The position numbers and the translations under genes are program-made. Source: Gilliamella sp. WF3-4 (GTDB taxonomy: Bacteria > Pseudomonadota > Gammaproteobacteria > Enterobacterales > Orbaceae). From it: 58,124 nucleotides of DNA. Positions 9,373-20,301 of this stretch are shown piece by piece. Under the pieces are notes generated by a model. It saw only the letters and a list, made by a program, of their open reading frames with translations, searched no databases and had not been told where the DNA came from. Positions within the stretch are counted from its first letter, which is position 1. Each line of letters begins with the position of its first letter. The stretch lies in contig NZ_LZGW01000005.1 of the NCBI RefSeq assembly GCF_001690275.1, forward strand, positions 1-58,124, given 5' to 3'.

Positions 9373-11004
9373 TTAAAGCGAAATAATTCGATCAAATAGC
9401 GGATTGTTGGTCAGGCGATGGGTGACCATGAGCAATGTTTTATCTTTACAGGTTTTCTTTATTAATTGAATAATTTGTTGCTCGGTTTGTCGATCAAGAC
9501 TTTCTGTTGGTTCGTCCATTAAAATTAATGGGGAATTATGCAGTAAGGCTCTTGCAATGCCGATACGGCGAATTTCGCCACCGGATAGTGTTCGTCCACC
9601 TTGTCCAATAAGTAAGTCTAAGCCTTGATCCGTAGCTAATAATTTGTCGAGCTCAACTTGGTGTAATACATCTATTAATTGTTGCTCGGTCGCTTGTTGA
9701 TTACCTATGAGTAAATTTTGCTTTAAGGTGTCACTAAATATCGTGATCACTTGTGGCACCATAGCAATCGTTTGCCGTAATGTTTTTTCATCAAGTTGAT
9801 TGAGTTCAACATTGTTGATATAAATATTGCCTGATTGAGGTTGCCATATGCGATTTATTAGGCTTAGCAATGTCGATTTACCACAACCTGTTTTACCAAT
9901 TATGCCAATATGCTCACCATGTTCAACTGTCAATGAAAAATCAGTTAATACCGCAAAAGGCTGATTGGGATAAGTGAAATTAATTTGCTTAAATTGTAAT
10001 TTTGCCACGTTTAGATCTATCGTTCTGCCTTTTGGCACAAATTTAATATCTGGTGTTTGATTGAAAATAGCGGTGGTGCGTGTGGCAGAAGAAAGCACTT
10101 GTCCTAAAAAGATAAATGCACCAGGAATTGGCATAAGGATCTCGGCACTAGCAAGGCTAACAAATACAAATAAAGCCACTAAAGGTGATAAGGTGTATTG
10201 GGTAATTAACCATAGCACAAGTAACGTTAAAAAGCCTGCAATTAGTAAGACTAATGCACTTGATAGCGCCATTAATGTTGATTGGCGCTGCTGATTATAC
10301 AACCAATCTGATTCCAGTTCATCAAGCTGAGTACGATAGCGCAGTTGCGCATTAAATAGAGTCAGTTCAGCTTGCCCTTGCAGGTAATTGATTAATAATG
10401 TTCGGTACTCACTTTGTTGTTTAGCTAGCGTTTTTCCTAGCTGCTCTCCTGCTTGGTAAAAAATAACGGGCACGACAAGTAACGTAGTTGTAAGTATGAT
10501 AGTAATGATTAGTGCAATGGGTAAATTGATAGTTGCAAGTCCAATAAATAAAATGCCAATGGTCACTAAAGCAGTTACAATAGGGGCAAAGAGTTTTAGG
10601 TATAAATGATCAAGCGCATCAATATCAACAATGAAGCGATTAAGTAAATCTGCTCGTTGATAGTGGGCAAGTTGATTAGCACTTAATGGCAAAATTTTAC
10701 GAAAAGCAAGCGTTCTTAGATAAGCTAAGATTTTAAATGTAGTGTTGTGATCAACCAAACGCTCCATATAACGTGAAGCAGTGCGAGCAATCGCTGCCGC
10801 ACGTACGCCGGCTGCTGGCAACATATAATTAAACGAATACAAACCAGCAACGCCAACAAAAGCGGTAGAAGCTAAAAACCATCCTGATAAAGATAATAGA
10901 AAGACACTAGCAAATAGGGTAAGAATTGATAACAATAAACCAGCTAAAATTTGCCAAAAATAGTGTTTATAAAGAGCTATATAAGGGCGCAATATGGCTA
11001 ACAT
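9373..11004 (-). CDS. cydC: Heterodimeric ABC exporter subunit CydC
   Basis: CydC is half of the inner-membrane CydDC exporter of cysteine and glutathione, needed to assemble cytochrome bd and periplasmic c-type cytochromes. The 543-aa protein has a six-helix ABC membrane domain (residues ~15-300) with the family run SLSGWFLASTAF, then an ATPase domain with Walker A GIIGKTGCGKSTLL (~370), signature LSGGEIRRIGIARAL and Walker B LILMDEPTESLD. Its ATG overlaps the end of cydD by 7 nt (10998-11004), so the two are translationally coupled. The order trxB-cydD-cydC matches E. coli. Confidence 0.95.
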   Translation of the reverse strand: MLAILRPYIALYKHYFWQILAGLLLSILTLFASVFLLSLSGWFLASTAFVGVAGLYSFNYMLPAAGVRAAAIARTASRYMERLVDHNTTFKILAYLRTLAFRKILPLSANQLAHYQRADLLNRFIVDIDALDHLYLKLFAPIVTALVTIGILFIGLATINLPIALIITIILTTTLLVVPVIFYQAGEQLGKTLAKQQSEYRTLLINYLQGQAELTLFNAQLRYRTQLDELESDWLYNQQRQSTLMALSSALVLLIAGFLTLLVLWLITQYTLSPLVALFVFVSLASAEILMPIPGAFIFLGQVLSSATRTTAIFNQTPDIKFVPKGRTIDLNVAKLQFKQINFTYPNQPFAVLTDFSLTVEHGEHIGIIGKTGCGKSTLLSLINRIWQPQSGNIYINNVELNQLDEKTLRQTIAMVPQVITIFSDTLKQNLLIGNQQATEQQLIDVLHQVELDKLLATDQGLDLLIGQGGRTLSGGEIRRIGIARALLHNSPLILMDEPTESLDRQTEQQIIQLIKKTCKDKTLLMVTHRLTNNPLFDRIISL

Positions 11005-12728
11005 AAATCCTCCTCGCTATCACAAGGCAGCTTACCTTGATGTAGCTTGCTGTGGGCTAGTTGCCAGATTTGTTCATAATTCTGCATATCATCTGTTTGG
11101 TGAGTAATGGTAATGCTGTTGGGGGCAATAGGTTGTTGATCTAGATTTTGCATGGTTTGCTTGTCTAAACTAGCCGTTGGCTCATCAAGAATAATTAATT
11201 GGCAAGGTTTTAGCATAGCTCTAGCTAAAGCAATTCGTTGCGCTTGTCCAACAGATAAACGCACGGCATCTTCGCCAACTTGGGTTTCAATTCCTTGTGG
11301 TAATTTGGCAATTACATCGGCTAATTGTGTTTTGGTGATTACCTCTTCAAGTTCTTGCATTGTGGCGTTTGGCTTACCAAGTAAAATATTATCGCGAATA
11401 GTGCTATTTAGCAGATAAGGATTTTGCCCTATCCAACTCACCTTTTGCTGCCAATCATTTATATCTAATTGGTTAAATTCAATGCCATTAATTTTTAGCG
11501 AACCTTGATAAGGTAAAAAACCAAGCAACACTTGCATTAACGACGTTTTTCCTGCGCCACTGGTACCAATCAAAGCCAATTTAAACGGTGCTTGCAAATT
11601 AAACGATAGTGGACCAACGATAAATTGTTGTTCACTGGATAGTACAATTAAGTTATTTGCTTCAATGGTTTGTAATGGTTCATCCAATTTGATGTTAGTT
11701 GCTTTAATGTTAGGTTGTTTTTGCACAATGTTTTTACTTAAAAAAGTTTCGATATTATCAGCCGCTGCGATTGCTTCTGCTTTAGCATGATAGTAGGTGC
11801 CTAAATCACGTAATGGTTGAAAATATTCAGGTGCTAAAATTAACGCAAAAAAACCAGCAAATAAGGTAACAGTTCCGTTGTATGCGCCAAAATCAAATTC
11901 TCCCAAATAAGAAAAACCAAAATAAATCGCCACAATGGCGATTGAAATTGATGTGAAAAACTCTAATACAGCAGAAGATAAGAATGCAATTTTGAGTACT
12001 TGCATCGTTTTTATACGAAAATCCTCAGAAGCACGAGCTATTTCGTTAGTTTGTTTTTCGCCTTGGTTGAATAGTCGAATGGTATTGAGACCTTTTAGAC
12101 GATCTAAAAAGTGACCACTTAAATAAGCGAGGGCTTTAAAATGGCGACGATTGATATCGGCAGCCCCCATTCCGACTAAGATCATAAAAATAGGAATCAG
12201 TGGTGCTGTGCAAAGTAAAATTGTAGCGGCGGCCCAATTAAAAGGGAATATCGCTATACAAATTAAAATCGGTGTCATGCTTGCCAATCGCATTTGTGGC
12301 AAATAGCGTGCAAAAAAGTCATGCAATTTATCGACTTGTTCAATAAGTAACGTACTCCATGCGCCGATCGTGCTTTGATTTAAGTAAGCCGGACCATGCA
12401 ATTCAAGTTGGTTAATTAATTGGTGTCGAATTTGCTTGCGAACTTTTTGACCTATGGCAAAGTTGATTTTTTCACGCAGATAAATAAAAAATGCCCGACC
12501 GAGTAATACCCCAATTAGTCCGCCCCAAAAAGGTAAGATATCCGTAAAATGGTGTTGATCAATAATGATTTTTTGTAAAATGATTGCAAGCAACGCAGCT
12601 TGGATAATCACTAATATTGTTAAAACAAAGCCAGTTAAAATCGAAGCCCACAAATTACTTTTATGCATTTTTGCATACTGTTTTAACCAGCCAAGTAAAT
12701 AGGCTTGGCGTTTTTTATCTAATGACAT
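10998..12728 (-). CDS. cydD: Heterodimeric ABC exporter subunit CydD
   Basis: This is the partner of CydC in the thiol exporter that supports cytochrome bd maturation. The 576-aa protein has an ABC transmembrane domain (about residues 30-325) and an ATPase domain with Walker A LIGTSGAGKTSLMQ, signature LSVGQAQRIALARAML and Walker B LIILDEPTASLD. The signature is LSVGQ rather than LSGGQ. It lies 15 bp after the trxB stop and overlaps cydC, giving a trxB-cydDC operon. Function and order agree with the enterobacterial locus. Confidence 0.95.
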   Translation of the reverse strand: MSLDKKRQAYLLGWLKQYAKMHKSNLWASILTGFVLTILVIIQAALLAIILQKIIIDQHHFTDILPFWGGLIGVLLGRAFFIYLREKINFAIGQKVRKQIRHQLINQLELHGPAYLNQSTIGAWSTLLIEQVDKLHDFFARYLPQMRLASMTPILICIAIFPFNWAAATILLCTAPLIPIFMILVGMGAADINRRHFKALAYLSGHFLDRLKGLNTIRLFNQGEKQTNEIARASEDFRIKTMQVLKIAFLSSAVLEFFTSISIAIVAIYFGFSYLGEFDFGAYNGTVTLFAGFFALILAPEYFQPLRDLGTYYHAKAEAIAAADNIETFLSKNIVQKQPNIKATNIKLDEPLQTIEANNLIVLSSEQQFIVGPLSFNLQAPFKLALIGTSGAGKTSLMQVLLGFLPYQGSLKINGIEFNQLDINDWQQKVSWIGQNPYLLNSTIRDNILLGKPNATMQELEEVITKTQLADVIAKLPQGIETQVGEDAVRLSVGQAQRIALARAMLKPCQLIILDEPTASLDKQTMQNLDQQPIAPNSITITHQTDDMQNYEQIWQLAHSKLHQGKLPCDSEEDLC

Positions 12729-12743
12729 GAAGCTCTTTACTGT

Positions 12744-14064
<1,321 letters not shown>

Positions 14065-14250
14065 ATGAACAATCCTTCAAAAGAAAATGTAGAAGCAGTG
14101 CTTAGAAAAATTGGTTGGGCACAAGAGATTTTAAATTCGGTACAACAAAATATTAGCGATCCTCAAGTTGGTAATATTTTATCTGGTGTTGCCTTTATCA
14201 TGGATTCGGCTTCATCTGAAGCTGAAGCGCTCTATCAATTAATTAAATAA
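14065..14250 (+). CDS. Small 61-aa helical protein, unknown
   Basis: The start is set at ATG 14065 because the purine run AAGGGGGAGA lies 5-14 nt upstream, an unusually strong ribosome-binding site. The product (MNNPSKENVEAVLRKIGWAQ, ending ASSEAEALYQLIK) is an acidic, soluble, probably all-helical protein without signal peptide or cysteines. The gene is monocistronic, ends in a strong hairpin, and faces the nitroreductase gene. Strong translation signals and a clean terminator suggest a real and well-expressed small protein. I do not recognise its family. Confidence 0.7.
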   Translation: MNNPSKENVEAVLRKIGWAQEILNSVQQNISDPQVGNILSGVAFIMDSASSEAEALYQLIK

Positions 14251-14287
14251 ACAATTAATTAAATAAAGCTCTGCTGTTTTTTCATTT

Positions 14288-14321
14288 ATACCTTCATTCG
14301 CCGTTTGGCGATTGAAGGTAT
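14288..14321. terminator. Strong bidirectional hairpin
   Basis: ATACCTTCATTCGCC (14288-14302) pairs with GGCGATTGAAGGTAT (14307-14321) with a single mismatch and a 4-nt loop. It lies between the 61-aa gene (+) and the nitroreductase gene (-), whose stop is at 14330, so it can end both transcripts. Confidence 0.7.
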
Positions 14322-14329
14322 TCAATTGG

Positions 14330-15001
14330 TTAGCTCGTTGAATTGTCATCCGATAAATATGTTGTTATATCTAGCAATGGCCAGCGAACACGTGCTGTAG
14401 GCTCTCCGGCTCGATAGCCGAATGCTAAACATAGCCCAACACCAAATGATTCACTACTTAATTGCGGTATATATTTTTCTAAAATTTGTATTACTTTATC
14501 GTGATCAAATCCACCTATTGCACATGAGTCAATGCCTCGAAATGCAGCTGCTGTCATCATATTGGCGCTAGCGATATAATCTTGCATTTCTGACCAGTGA
14601 TTAATGGTTAAACCATCAGCAAGTCCTTGCTCGCAAAAATTAATAAATGCTTGGCAAGCAATGTCGATTGCTGTTTGATCATTGGGATTAGGTAAAGTAC
14701 GAGCAATAGCTCGGCGTAAGTAATCACTTTGCGAAGTGAAGTTATTGGCTTTGCGATAAAGTATGATCACAAAATGTGAACAGCTTGTCACTTGCTCTTG
14801 ATTGTAGCAAACCGATCGCAATTGTGCCTTTATTTTATCACTGTCAATGACCACAAAATGCCAAGGCTCCATACCAAATGATGAGGGAGATTGTCGGCCA
14901 GCTTCTAATATATATTCAATATCATCATTATTGATTTTTTTTGTTTGATCAAATTTTTTACATGCATGTCTAAAATCAAATGCTTGGGTTAGCTTATCCA
15001 T
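14330..15001 (-). CDS. NAD(P)H-dependent nitroreductase family protein
   Basis: This is an FMN-dependent oxidoreductase of the nitroreductase superfamily, typically reducing quinones, flavins or nitro-compounds. In its 223 aa it has the FMN-contacting N-terminal motif FDFRHACKKFD (the R-x-x-x-K/R pattern), the substrate-site stretch AGRQSPSSFGMEPWHFVVI (about residues 33-51), and a C-terminal LCLAFGYRAGEP characteristic of the NfsB branch. It lies 9 bp after the AmpG-like gene on the same strand, so the two are probably co-transcribed. The natural substrate is unknown. Confidence 0.85.
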   Translation of the reverse strand: MDKLTQAFDFRHACKKFDQTKKINNDDIEYILEAGRQSPSSFGMEPWHFVVIDSDKIKAQLRSVCYNQEQVTSCSHFVIILYRKANNFTSQSDYLRRAIARTLPNPNDQTAIDIACQAFINFCEQGLADGLTINHWSEMQDYIASANMMTAAAFRGIDSCAIGGFDHDKVIQILEKYIPQLSSESFGVGLCLAFGYRAGEPTARVRWPLLDITTYLSDDNSTS

Positions 15002-15010
15002 ATTTTCTCC

Positions 15011-16273
15011 TTATGATTTGGTATTCCATGGGGCAACTTTTAATAATAATAACATACCTGGGATGGCGAGAATCGTACATAAACTAAAAAATGTTGTCCA
15101 CCCCAAATATTCAACCATAATGCCTGTTGTCGCATTAATTAATGTTCTTGGAATTGATGCTATGCTAGTAAATAAAGCAAATTGTGTTGCAGTATAAAGC
15201 GGATTGGTTGTTTTTGCGATAAACGCCACAAATGCGGCGGAACCAAGGCCAACGCCAAGTGATTCGAAACCAATTACTATTGCTAATAAAGCTTTTTGGT
15301 ATGTCCCTATAGCATTAAAAGGACCTTCCACCGAAAGCCAAGCAAATCCTAAAATTGAAATAACTTGTACAAGACCAAAGGACCATAGTGCGCGGTTTAT
15401 TCCTATTTTTATCATCAAAATACCGCCAATTAGTGCACCCAATACGCTTGGCCATAAAGAGGCATTTTTTGCTATCCAGCCAATATCGGGGCGACTATAG
15501 CCCATTTGTAAATAAAAAGGTGTGGCTAATGAAGTAGCCATACTATCGCCTAATTTATATAAAAAGATAAATGCTAATATTAAAATTGCTGTTTTAAGCC
15601 CATTTCGAGTAATAAATTCATTAAATGGTTCAATGATGATATCTTTAAAATGGTGATTTTTTGGCATTTGATTAAGAGGCTCTTTGACCAGCAATGTCAT
15701 TATGATAGCCGGTAGCATAAATAGTGCTGTAATGATAAAAACACTATTCCACGGTAAATAGTTTGATAATATAAGTGATAATGAACCAGGTACTAAACCT
15801 GCAATTCGATAAGCGTTTGTATGAATACTATTACCGAGCCCTAATTCTTTATCAATTAATAATTCTCGTCTAAATGCATCAAGCGCAACATCTTGAGTGG
15901 CGGAAAATAGCGCAATAATAAAGCAGGTAATCGCAATTAACCAGATGTTTAACTTAGGCGAAAAAAATCCCAATATTGCGATTGAAAAAGTAAGTATAAT
16001 TTGGCAACCCAGCATCCAACCGCGGCGTCGCCCTAAATTAAACGGTGAAATATTATCCATAAATGGCGACCAGATAAATTTCAAAATATAAGGAATTTGC
16101 GTTAACGAAAAAGCACCAATTGTTTTTATATTTACACCATCGCTTGTTAACCAAGCAGGTAATAGTTGTAATAATAAATAAAAAGGAAGACCAGAAGCAA
16201 AACCCGTAAAAATGCAGATTAGCATCTTGGTGTTAAAAATTGTTTTCAAAAGTGAATTTTGCGCATTATTCAT
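15011..16273 (-). CDS. ampG: AmpG-type muropeptide permease (MFS)
   Basis: AmpG imports GlcNAc-anhydroMurNAc peptides released from the cell wall for recycling. The 420-aa protein has about 12 membrane helices and AmpG hallmarks: FASGLPFYLLLQLLPAWL at the first helix, IPYILKFIWSPFMD, LGRRRGWMLGCQI after helix 2 and SATQDVALDAFRRELL in the third/fourth-helix region. It is shorter than E. coli AmpG (491 aa), lacking the C-terminal extension. It is upstream of a nitroreductase gene. MltB at 17594 would make the substrates. A second, longer paralogue elsewhere cannot be excluded. Confidence 0.85.
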   Translation of the reverse strand: MNNAQNSLLKTIFNTKMLICIFTGFASGLPFYLLLQLLPAWLTSDGVNIKTIGAFSLTQIPYILKFIWSPFMDNISPFNLGRRRGWMLGCQIILTFSIAILGFFSPKLNIWLIAITCFIIALFSATQDVALDAFRRELLIDKELGLGNSIHTNAYRIAGLVPGSLSLILSNYLPWNSVFIITALFMLPAIIMTLLVKEPLNQMPKNHHFKDIIIEPFNEFITRNGLKTAILILAFIFLYKLGDSMATSLATPFYLQMGYSRPDIGWIAKNASLWPSVLGALIGGILMIKIGINRALWSFGLVQVISILGFAWLSVEGPFNAIGTYQKALLAIVIGFESLGVGLGSAAFVAFIAKTTNPLYTATQFALFTSIASIPRTLINATTGIMVEYLGWTTFFSLCTILAIPGMLLLLKVAPWNTKS

Positions 16274-16546
16274 TATCTATCTTTATTGTTAGTTTTTAGC
16301 AAAGTGCTATCATAGCATATAACCTATAAAAATAATTCGATAAGCGAAGGTAAACACTGTTACCTAAAGTGATATTGCCAACATAACAAATTGATACGCA
16401 ATATTTTTTTGAAAGCTAAAAGTCGTTTTTGTTAAAAATTGTAAAGACTATGTGTTGTGTTTCAGTATAAAAATTGTTTGAGTATAAAGATTAACGCCAA
16501 CAACCAGTAAAAAATAACTAATTACCATTAAGAGGGGTTTAGTAAT

Positions 16547-17548
16547 ATGAAAAGTTCAATTAAAGTCGCTGTCTTTAGTAGCAAGCATTACGATAAAGAA
16601 CACTTAGAAATGGCAAACAAAAAGTTTGGTTTTGATATTGAATATTATGAACATAAACTCAGTCATAAAACGGCTGTTACAGCTCAAGGGTATGATGCTG
16701 TTTGTGCATTTGTTAATGACGAAGTCGATAAAAAAGTACTACAAAAATTAGCCAGTTATGGCATTAAAATTTTAGCACTTCGTTGTGCTGGCTTTGATAA
16801 TGTTGATTTAGCAGAAGCTGAAAAATTGGGGATTACTGTAGTGCGAGTGCCTGCTTATTCGCCAGAAGCCGTTGCAGAACATGCAGTGGCTTTAATGATG
16901 ACGCTAAATAGAAGAACGCATAAAGCCTATCAACGCACTCGTGATGCTAACTTTTCGTTAGATGGGTTAACTGGCTTTAATATGCACAATCGTACTGCTG
17001 GCGTGATTGGTACCGGCAAAATTGGTCAAGCGGTTATTCGTATATTGAAAGGTTTTGGTATGCATATTCTTGCTTATGATCCTTATCCTAATGATATTGT
17101 GGTTGAATTAGGAGCGCAATATGTTGAATTAGATGAGCTATATGCCAAATCAGATGTGATCACATTACATTGTCCAATGACACCAGAAAATTATCATTTA
17201 TTAAATAAAGATTCATTCCAAAAGATGAAAAATGGCGTGATGATTATCAATACCAGCCGTGGAGCATTACTTGATGCAACAGCTGCTATTGAAGCATTAA
17301 AACAAACCAAAATTGGTGCTTTGGGCATGGATGTTTATGAAAATGAACGTGATCTATTTTTTGAAGACAAATCAAATGATGTCATTTTAGATGATGTATT
17401 CCGTCGTTTGTCTTCTTGCCATAATGTTATTTTTACAGGTCATCAAGCCTTTTTGACGCAAGAAGCATTGTTGAATATTTCTGACACCACTTTGAGCAAT
17501 ATTAAGCAAGTTGCGGAAGGTAAATCATGCTCAAATATTGTTAAATAA
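16547..17548 (+). CDS. ldhA: Fermentative D-lactate dehydrogenase (NADH)
   Basis: LdhA reduces pyruvate to D-lactate with NADH in the cytoplasm, regenerating NAD during fermentation. The 333-aa protein belongs to the D-2-hydroxyacid dehydrogenases: catalytic-domain LALRCAGFDNVDL, AYSPEAVAEHAVALMM, the Rossmann motif GTGKIGQAVIRILKGFG (about residue 150), NTSRGALLD with the active-site Arg, and the catalytic His in FTGHQAFLT. The start is supported by GAGGGG about 9 nt upstream. Together with dld it makes D-lactate both a product and a respiratory substrate. Confidence 0.95.
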   Translation: MKSSIKVAVFSSKHYDKEHLEMANKKFGFDIEYYEHKLSHKTAVTAQGYDAVCAFVNDEVDKKVLQKLASYGIKILALRCAGFDNVDLAEAEKLGITVVRVPAYSPEAVAEHAVALMMTLNRRTHKAYQRTRDANFSLDGLTGFNMHNRTAGVIGTGKIGQAVIRILKGFGMHILAYDPYPNDIVVELGAQYVELDELYAKSDVITLHCPMTPENYHLLNKDSFQKMKNGVMIINTSRGALLDATAAIEALKQTKIGALGMDVYENERDLFFEDKSNDVILDDVFRRLSSCHNVIFTGHQAFLTQEALLNISDTTLSNIKQVAEGKSCSNIVK

Positions 17549-17593
17549 TAAGAAATCCCTTATGATGTTGTCGATTTTTTAATTACTTAAGAT

Positions 17594-18679
17594 ATGGATT
17601 TTTTTATGCGCCGTATTATCGTTTGTCTTAATTTAATTTTATTGCTTGTAGCTTGTAGCAGTAATAGATCTTCAACATCGCCAATGAAAGAACACCGTGG
17701 GCATGCAAATGTCAAAGGCGGTGTTTATCTCGAAAAAGATCACAACCCATCTAAAACCGCAAGTCCGTTATTAGAAATAGATAAAGAAAAATTTATCGAT
17801 AGAATGGTGAGCAAGCATGGTTTTAACCGTCAACAGCTTCGCAATGTGCTTGCTCAGACCAATAAACTTGATTGGGTAATTAATTTAATGGATAAACAAG
17901 CACCAAAATCAGGACCTGCAACAGGACCAAATGGTGCTTGGATTCGTTATAAAAATAAATTTATTACGGCAAGCAACCTCCCTCGTGGTGTTGAATTTTG
18001 GAACCAATACGAAAAAGAGTTAAAGCGTGCTTATACCGAATATGGTGTTCCACCTGAAATTATTGTTGGCATTATCGGTGTCGAAACAGGTTGGGGTAGA
18101 GTAATGGGTAAAACGAAAATTATTGATGCGCTATCAACGCTTGCCTTTTACTATCCAAGGCGTGCACAATATTTTTCTAACGAATTAGAAGACTTTTTGG
18201 TGATGTGCCGTGATGAAAGCGTTGATCCGTTTGATTTAAGTGGATCATTTGCTGGCGCAATGGGATATGGTCAATTTATGCCGTCAGCGTTTAGACGTCA
18301 TGCCGTTGACTTTAACCATGATGGTCATGTTGATTTGTGGGATCCAGTTGATGCTATCGGTAGTGTAGCAAACTACTTTAAGTCATATGGTTGGCAACGA
18401 GGTAAGAAAGTGGCGGTAATGGCTGATGGTCAGGCTCCATCACTTAACTCAGGTTTTAGCACTAAATACTCAATTGAAACGCTTGCAAAAGCTGGCTTGA
18501 AACCACAAGGCTCACTAGATGGTCATACTCAGGTGAGTCTATTGCGCCTTGATATGGGTGATCGTTACCAATTTTGGTATGGCTTACCGAATTTTTATAC
18601 CATAACCCGCTATAACCATAGCATGCATTATGCCATGGCAGTTTGGCAATTGGGACTTGCAGTTAAAGAAGCAAGATAA
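17594..18679 (+). CDS. mltB: Membrane-bound lytic murein transglycosylase B
   Basis: MltB cleaves peptidoglycan glycan strands to 1,6-anhydro-muropeptides from the outer-membrane inner leaflet. The product is 361 aa, the same as E. coli. It has a lipoprotein signal (LLLVAC, lipid-anchored Cys21), the catalytic-domain motif GIIGVETGWGRVMG with predicted acid Glu164, the substrate-groove GAMGYGQFMPSAFRRHAVDF, and the DFNHDGHVDLWDPVDAIGS region resembling the EF-hand-like Ca site of Slt35. A start at ATG 17606 (MRRIIVCLN) would give a more typical signal peptide. It is followed by its own terminator. Confidence 0.93.
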   Translation: MDFFMRRIIVCLNLILLLVACSSNRSSTSPMKEHRGHANVKGGVYLEKDHNPSKTASPLLEIDKEKFIDRMVSKHGFNRQQLRNVLAQTNKLDWVINLMDKQAPKSGPATGPNGAWIRYKNKFITASNLPRGVEFWNQYEKELKRAYTEYGVPPEIIVGIIGVETGWGRVMGKTKIIDALSTLAFYYPRRAQYFSNELEDFLVMCRDESVDPFDLSGSFAGAMGYGQFMPSAFRRHAVDFNHDGHVDLWDPVDAIGSVANYFKSYGWQRGKKVAVMADGQAPSLNSGFSTKYSIETLAKAGLKPQGSLDGHTQVSLLRLDMGDRYQFWYGLPNFYTITRYNHSMHYAMAVWQLGLAVKEAR

Positions 18680-18708
18680 CTATCGAATATTTAATATCAA
18701 ATTTTATT

Positions 18709-18733
18709 AGGTCGTTGTTATGCGACCTTTTTT
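18709..18733 (+). terminator. Intrinsic terminator of mltB
   Basis: AGGTCG (18709-18714) and CGACCT (18723-18728) form a stem with an 8-nt loop, followed directly by a T6 run. It is placed about 30 nt after the mltB stop and faces the convergent TauE/SafE gene. Confidence 0.8.
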
Positions 18734-18750
18734 ATATCTGCCAATAATAT

Positions 18751-19557
18751 TTAAGAAATAATCAGTTTTATTGCAAGTAATAATAAAAATACACCAAAAA
18801 ACTTGATCAGCTTTTTTATTGATAATTTTTGTGCAATTTGTACCCCCACTTTTGCCATAGGAATGCTCGCCAGCATAATAGTTAATGCCGCAGGTAAATA
18901 AATAAAGCCTAAGCAATATTGGGGTAATTGTGGGGTATGCCAACCCGCAATGATGTAGCCAACTGTACCACCGATAGCAACGGGTAAAGTGAAAGCAGCC
19001 GATGTTCCAATTGCTTTTCGCATATCTATGCCACATTTTTGTAAAAATGGTACAACTAAAACACCACCACCCACGCCGACAAGTGCAGCAAAAATGCCAA
19101 TTAAGGTTCCTGCAAATATAAAAATGCTGTTATTAATAGAAATATTTTTACTAGTATGATTTTGTGAAACTTTACTCGCTTGTAAAATAAATTGGCCACT
19201 AACATAAATAAGAAAAATGATAAATATCCATTTTAACCAAACCCCTGGAATATAAGGCGTCATATACGAACCACCTAAAGTGCCTATGATACAACCTAAA
19301 ACCATTTTTCTAAGGATATTCCATTGAATATCATTGTTTTTATTATAAATATAGCTTGAAGATAAACTTGTGCCAATGATGGTTGCTAATGAGGTTGCAA
19401 TCGCGATATGGTTAACCCAAGCATTACCTAGATTAAAATAATTTAAGGTAAAGATTAAGGAGGGCACTATTAATGCACCACCGCCAACACCAAACATACC
19501 AGCTAATAATCCCGCAACAGCGCCTATAGAAAGGAATATAATAAATTCAAGAATCAT
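18751..19557 (-). CDS. TauE/SafE-family sulfite/organosulfur permease
   Basis: This 268-aa inner-membrane protein has about eight helices. It contains the duplicated TauE/SafE signature: GAVAGLLAGMFGVGGGALIVP at the N-terminus (about residues 12-32) and GIFAALVGVGGGVLVVPFL in the second half. Family members export or import sulfite, sulfoacetate and related anions; the substrate here is unknown. AAGGAT upstream of the ATG at 19557 supports the start. It stands alone between mltB and the OsmC gene. Confidence 0.88.
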   Translation of the reverse strand: MILEFIIFLSIGAVAGLLAGMFGVGGGALIVPSLIFTLNYFNLGNAWVNHIAIATSLATIIGTSLSSSYIYNKNNDIQWNILRKMVLGCIIGTLGGSYMTPYIPGVWLKWIFIIFLIYVSGQFILQASKVSQNHTSKNISINNSIFIFAGTLIGIFAALVGVGGGVLVVPFLQKCGIDMRKAIGTSAAFTLPVAIGGTVGYIIAGWHTPQLPQYCLGFIYLPAALTIMLASIPMAKVGVQIAQKLSIKKLIKFFGVFLLLLAIKLIIS

Positions 19558-19775
19558 GTTTAATCCTTAAAGTATGGTAACACTAATACCCCATCTTTTT
19601 TGTTAAGTAAAAATTAAGATTAGATAATTGATTCTACTGATCTACCGTTTAATATCATTATCAGGTTTGATTGCAAAATAGTAAATTAAAAGATGACAAG
19701 ATGGTTAAAAAATCTTATGTTATTTAGCCGACGGTAACGAATAAAAGTTTAAAAATAAATTGACGGGAGTGAATA

Positions 19776-20195
19776 ATGAAAGATCGTTTAAAGTGGATTG
19801 ATGATTTTGGTTTTTTAGGCGAAACAGCCAGTGGGCACTCGTTAGTTATGGATGGCGGTATTGAACATGGAGGGCGTAATCGTGGCGCTCGCCCTATGGA
19901 GCTTTTGTTACATGGTGCAGCAGGTTGTATGGCTTATGATATTATCGCTATTTTAAAAAATAATAAAAAAGATATTCGCGATCTTTGGATAGAAATTGAT
20001 AAAACTCAAGCAGAATCTTCACCAAAAGTCTATACATCTATTAATTTCCATATTGTGATTACAGGTATCAATATAGATGATCAAGCAGTAGAAAGAGCCG
20101 TGAAACTTGCTTCAGAAAAATACTGTAGTGCCTCTATCATGCTAGGAAAAACCGCAAAAATGTCTTATACCTATGAGGTTAGAGAATATCACTAA
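19776..20195 (+). CDS. OsmC-family protein, YhfA-like
   Basis: The 139-aa cytoplasmic protein has the OsmC fold with two cysteines in the expected places: C51 in HGAAGCMAYD and C117 in SEKYCSAS. The spacing and the sequence GARPMELLLHGAAGC match the YhfA branch. OsmC relatives are thiol-dependent hydroperoxidases; the YhfA branch has no proven substrate. GACGGGAG about 6 nt before the ATG supports the start. It sits alone upstream of an amino-acid permease gene. Confidence 0.85.
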   Translation: MKDRLKWIDDFGFLGETASGHSLVMDGGIEHGGRNRGARPMELLLHGAAGCMAYDIIAILKNNKKDIRDLWIEIDKTQAESSPKVYTSINFHIVITGINIDDQAVERAVKLASEKYCSASIMLGKTAKMSYTYEVREYH

Positions 20196-20301
20196 AGTTT
20201 ATTCTTATAACGAATAATTATAATCTAATAACAAGCTGATCTTAGTGTATTTTGCATTAATCATTTAACATTTTATTAGTCAGAGCAATAAGAGAGTGGT
20301 T

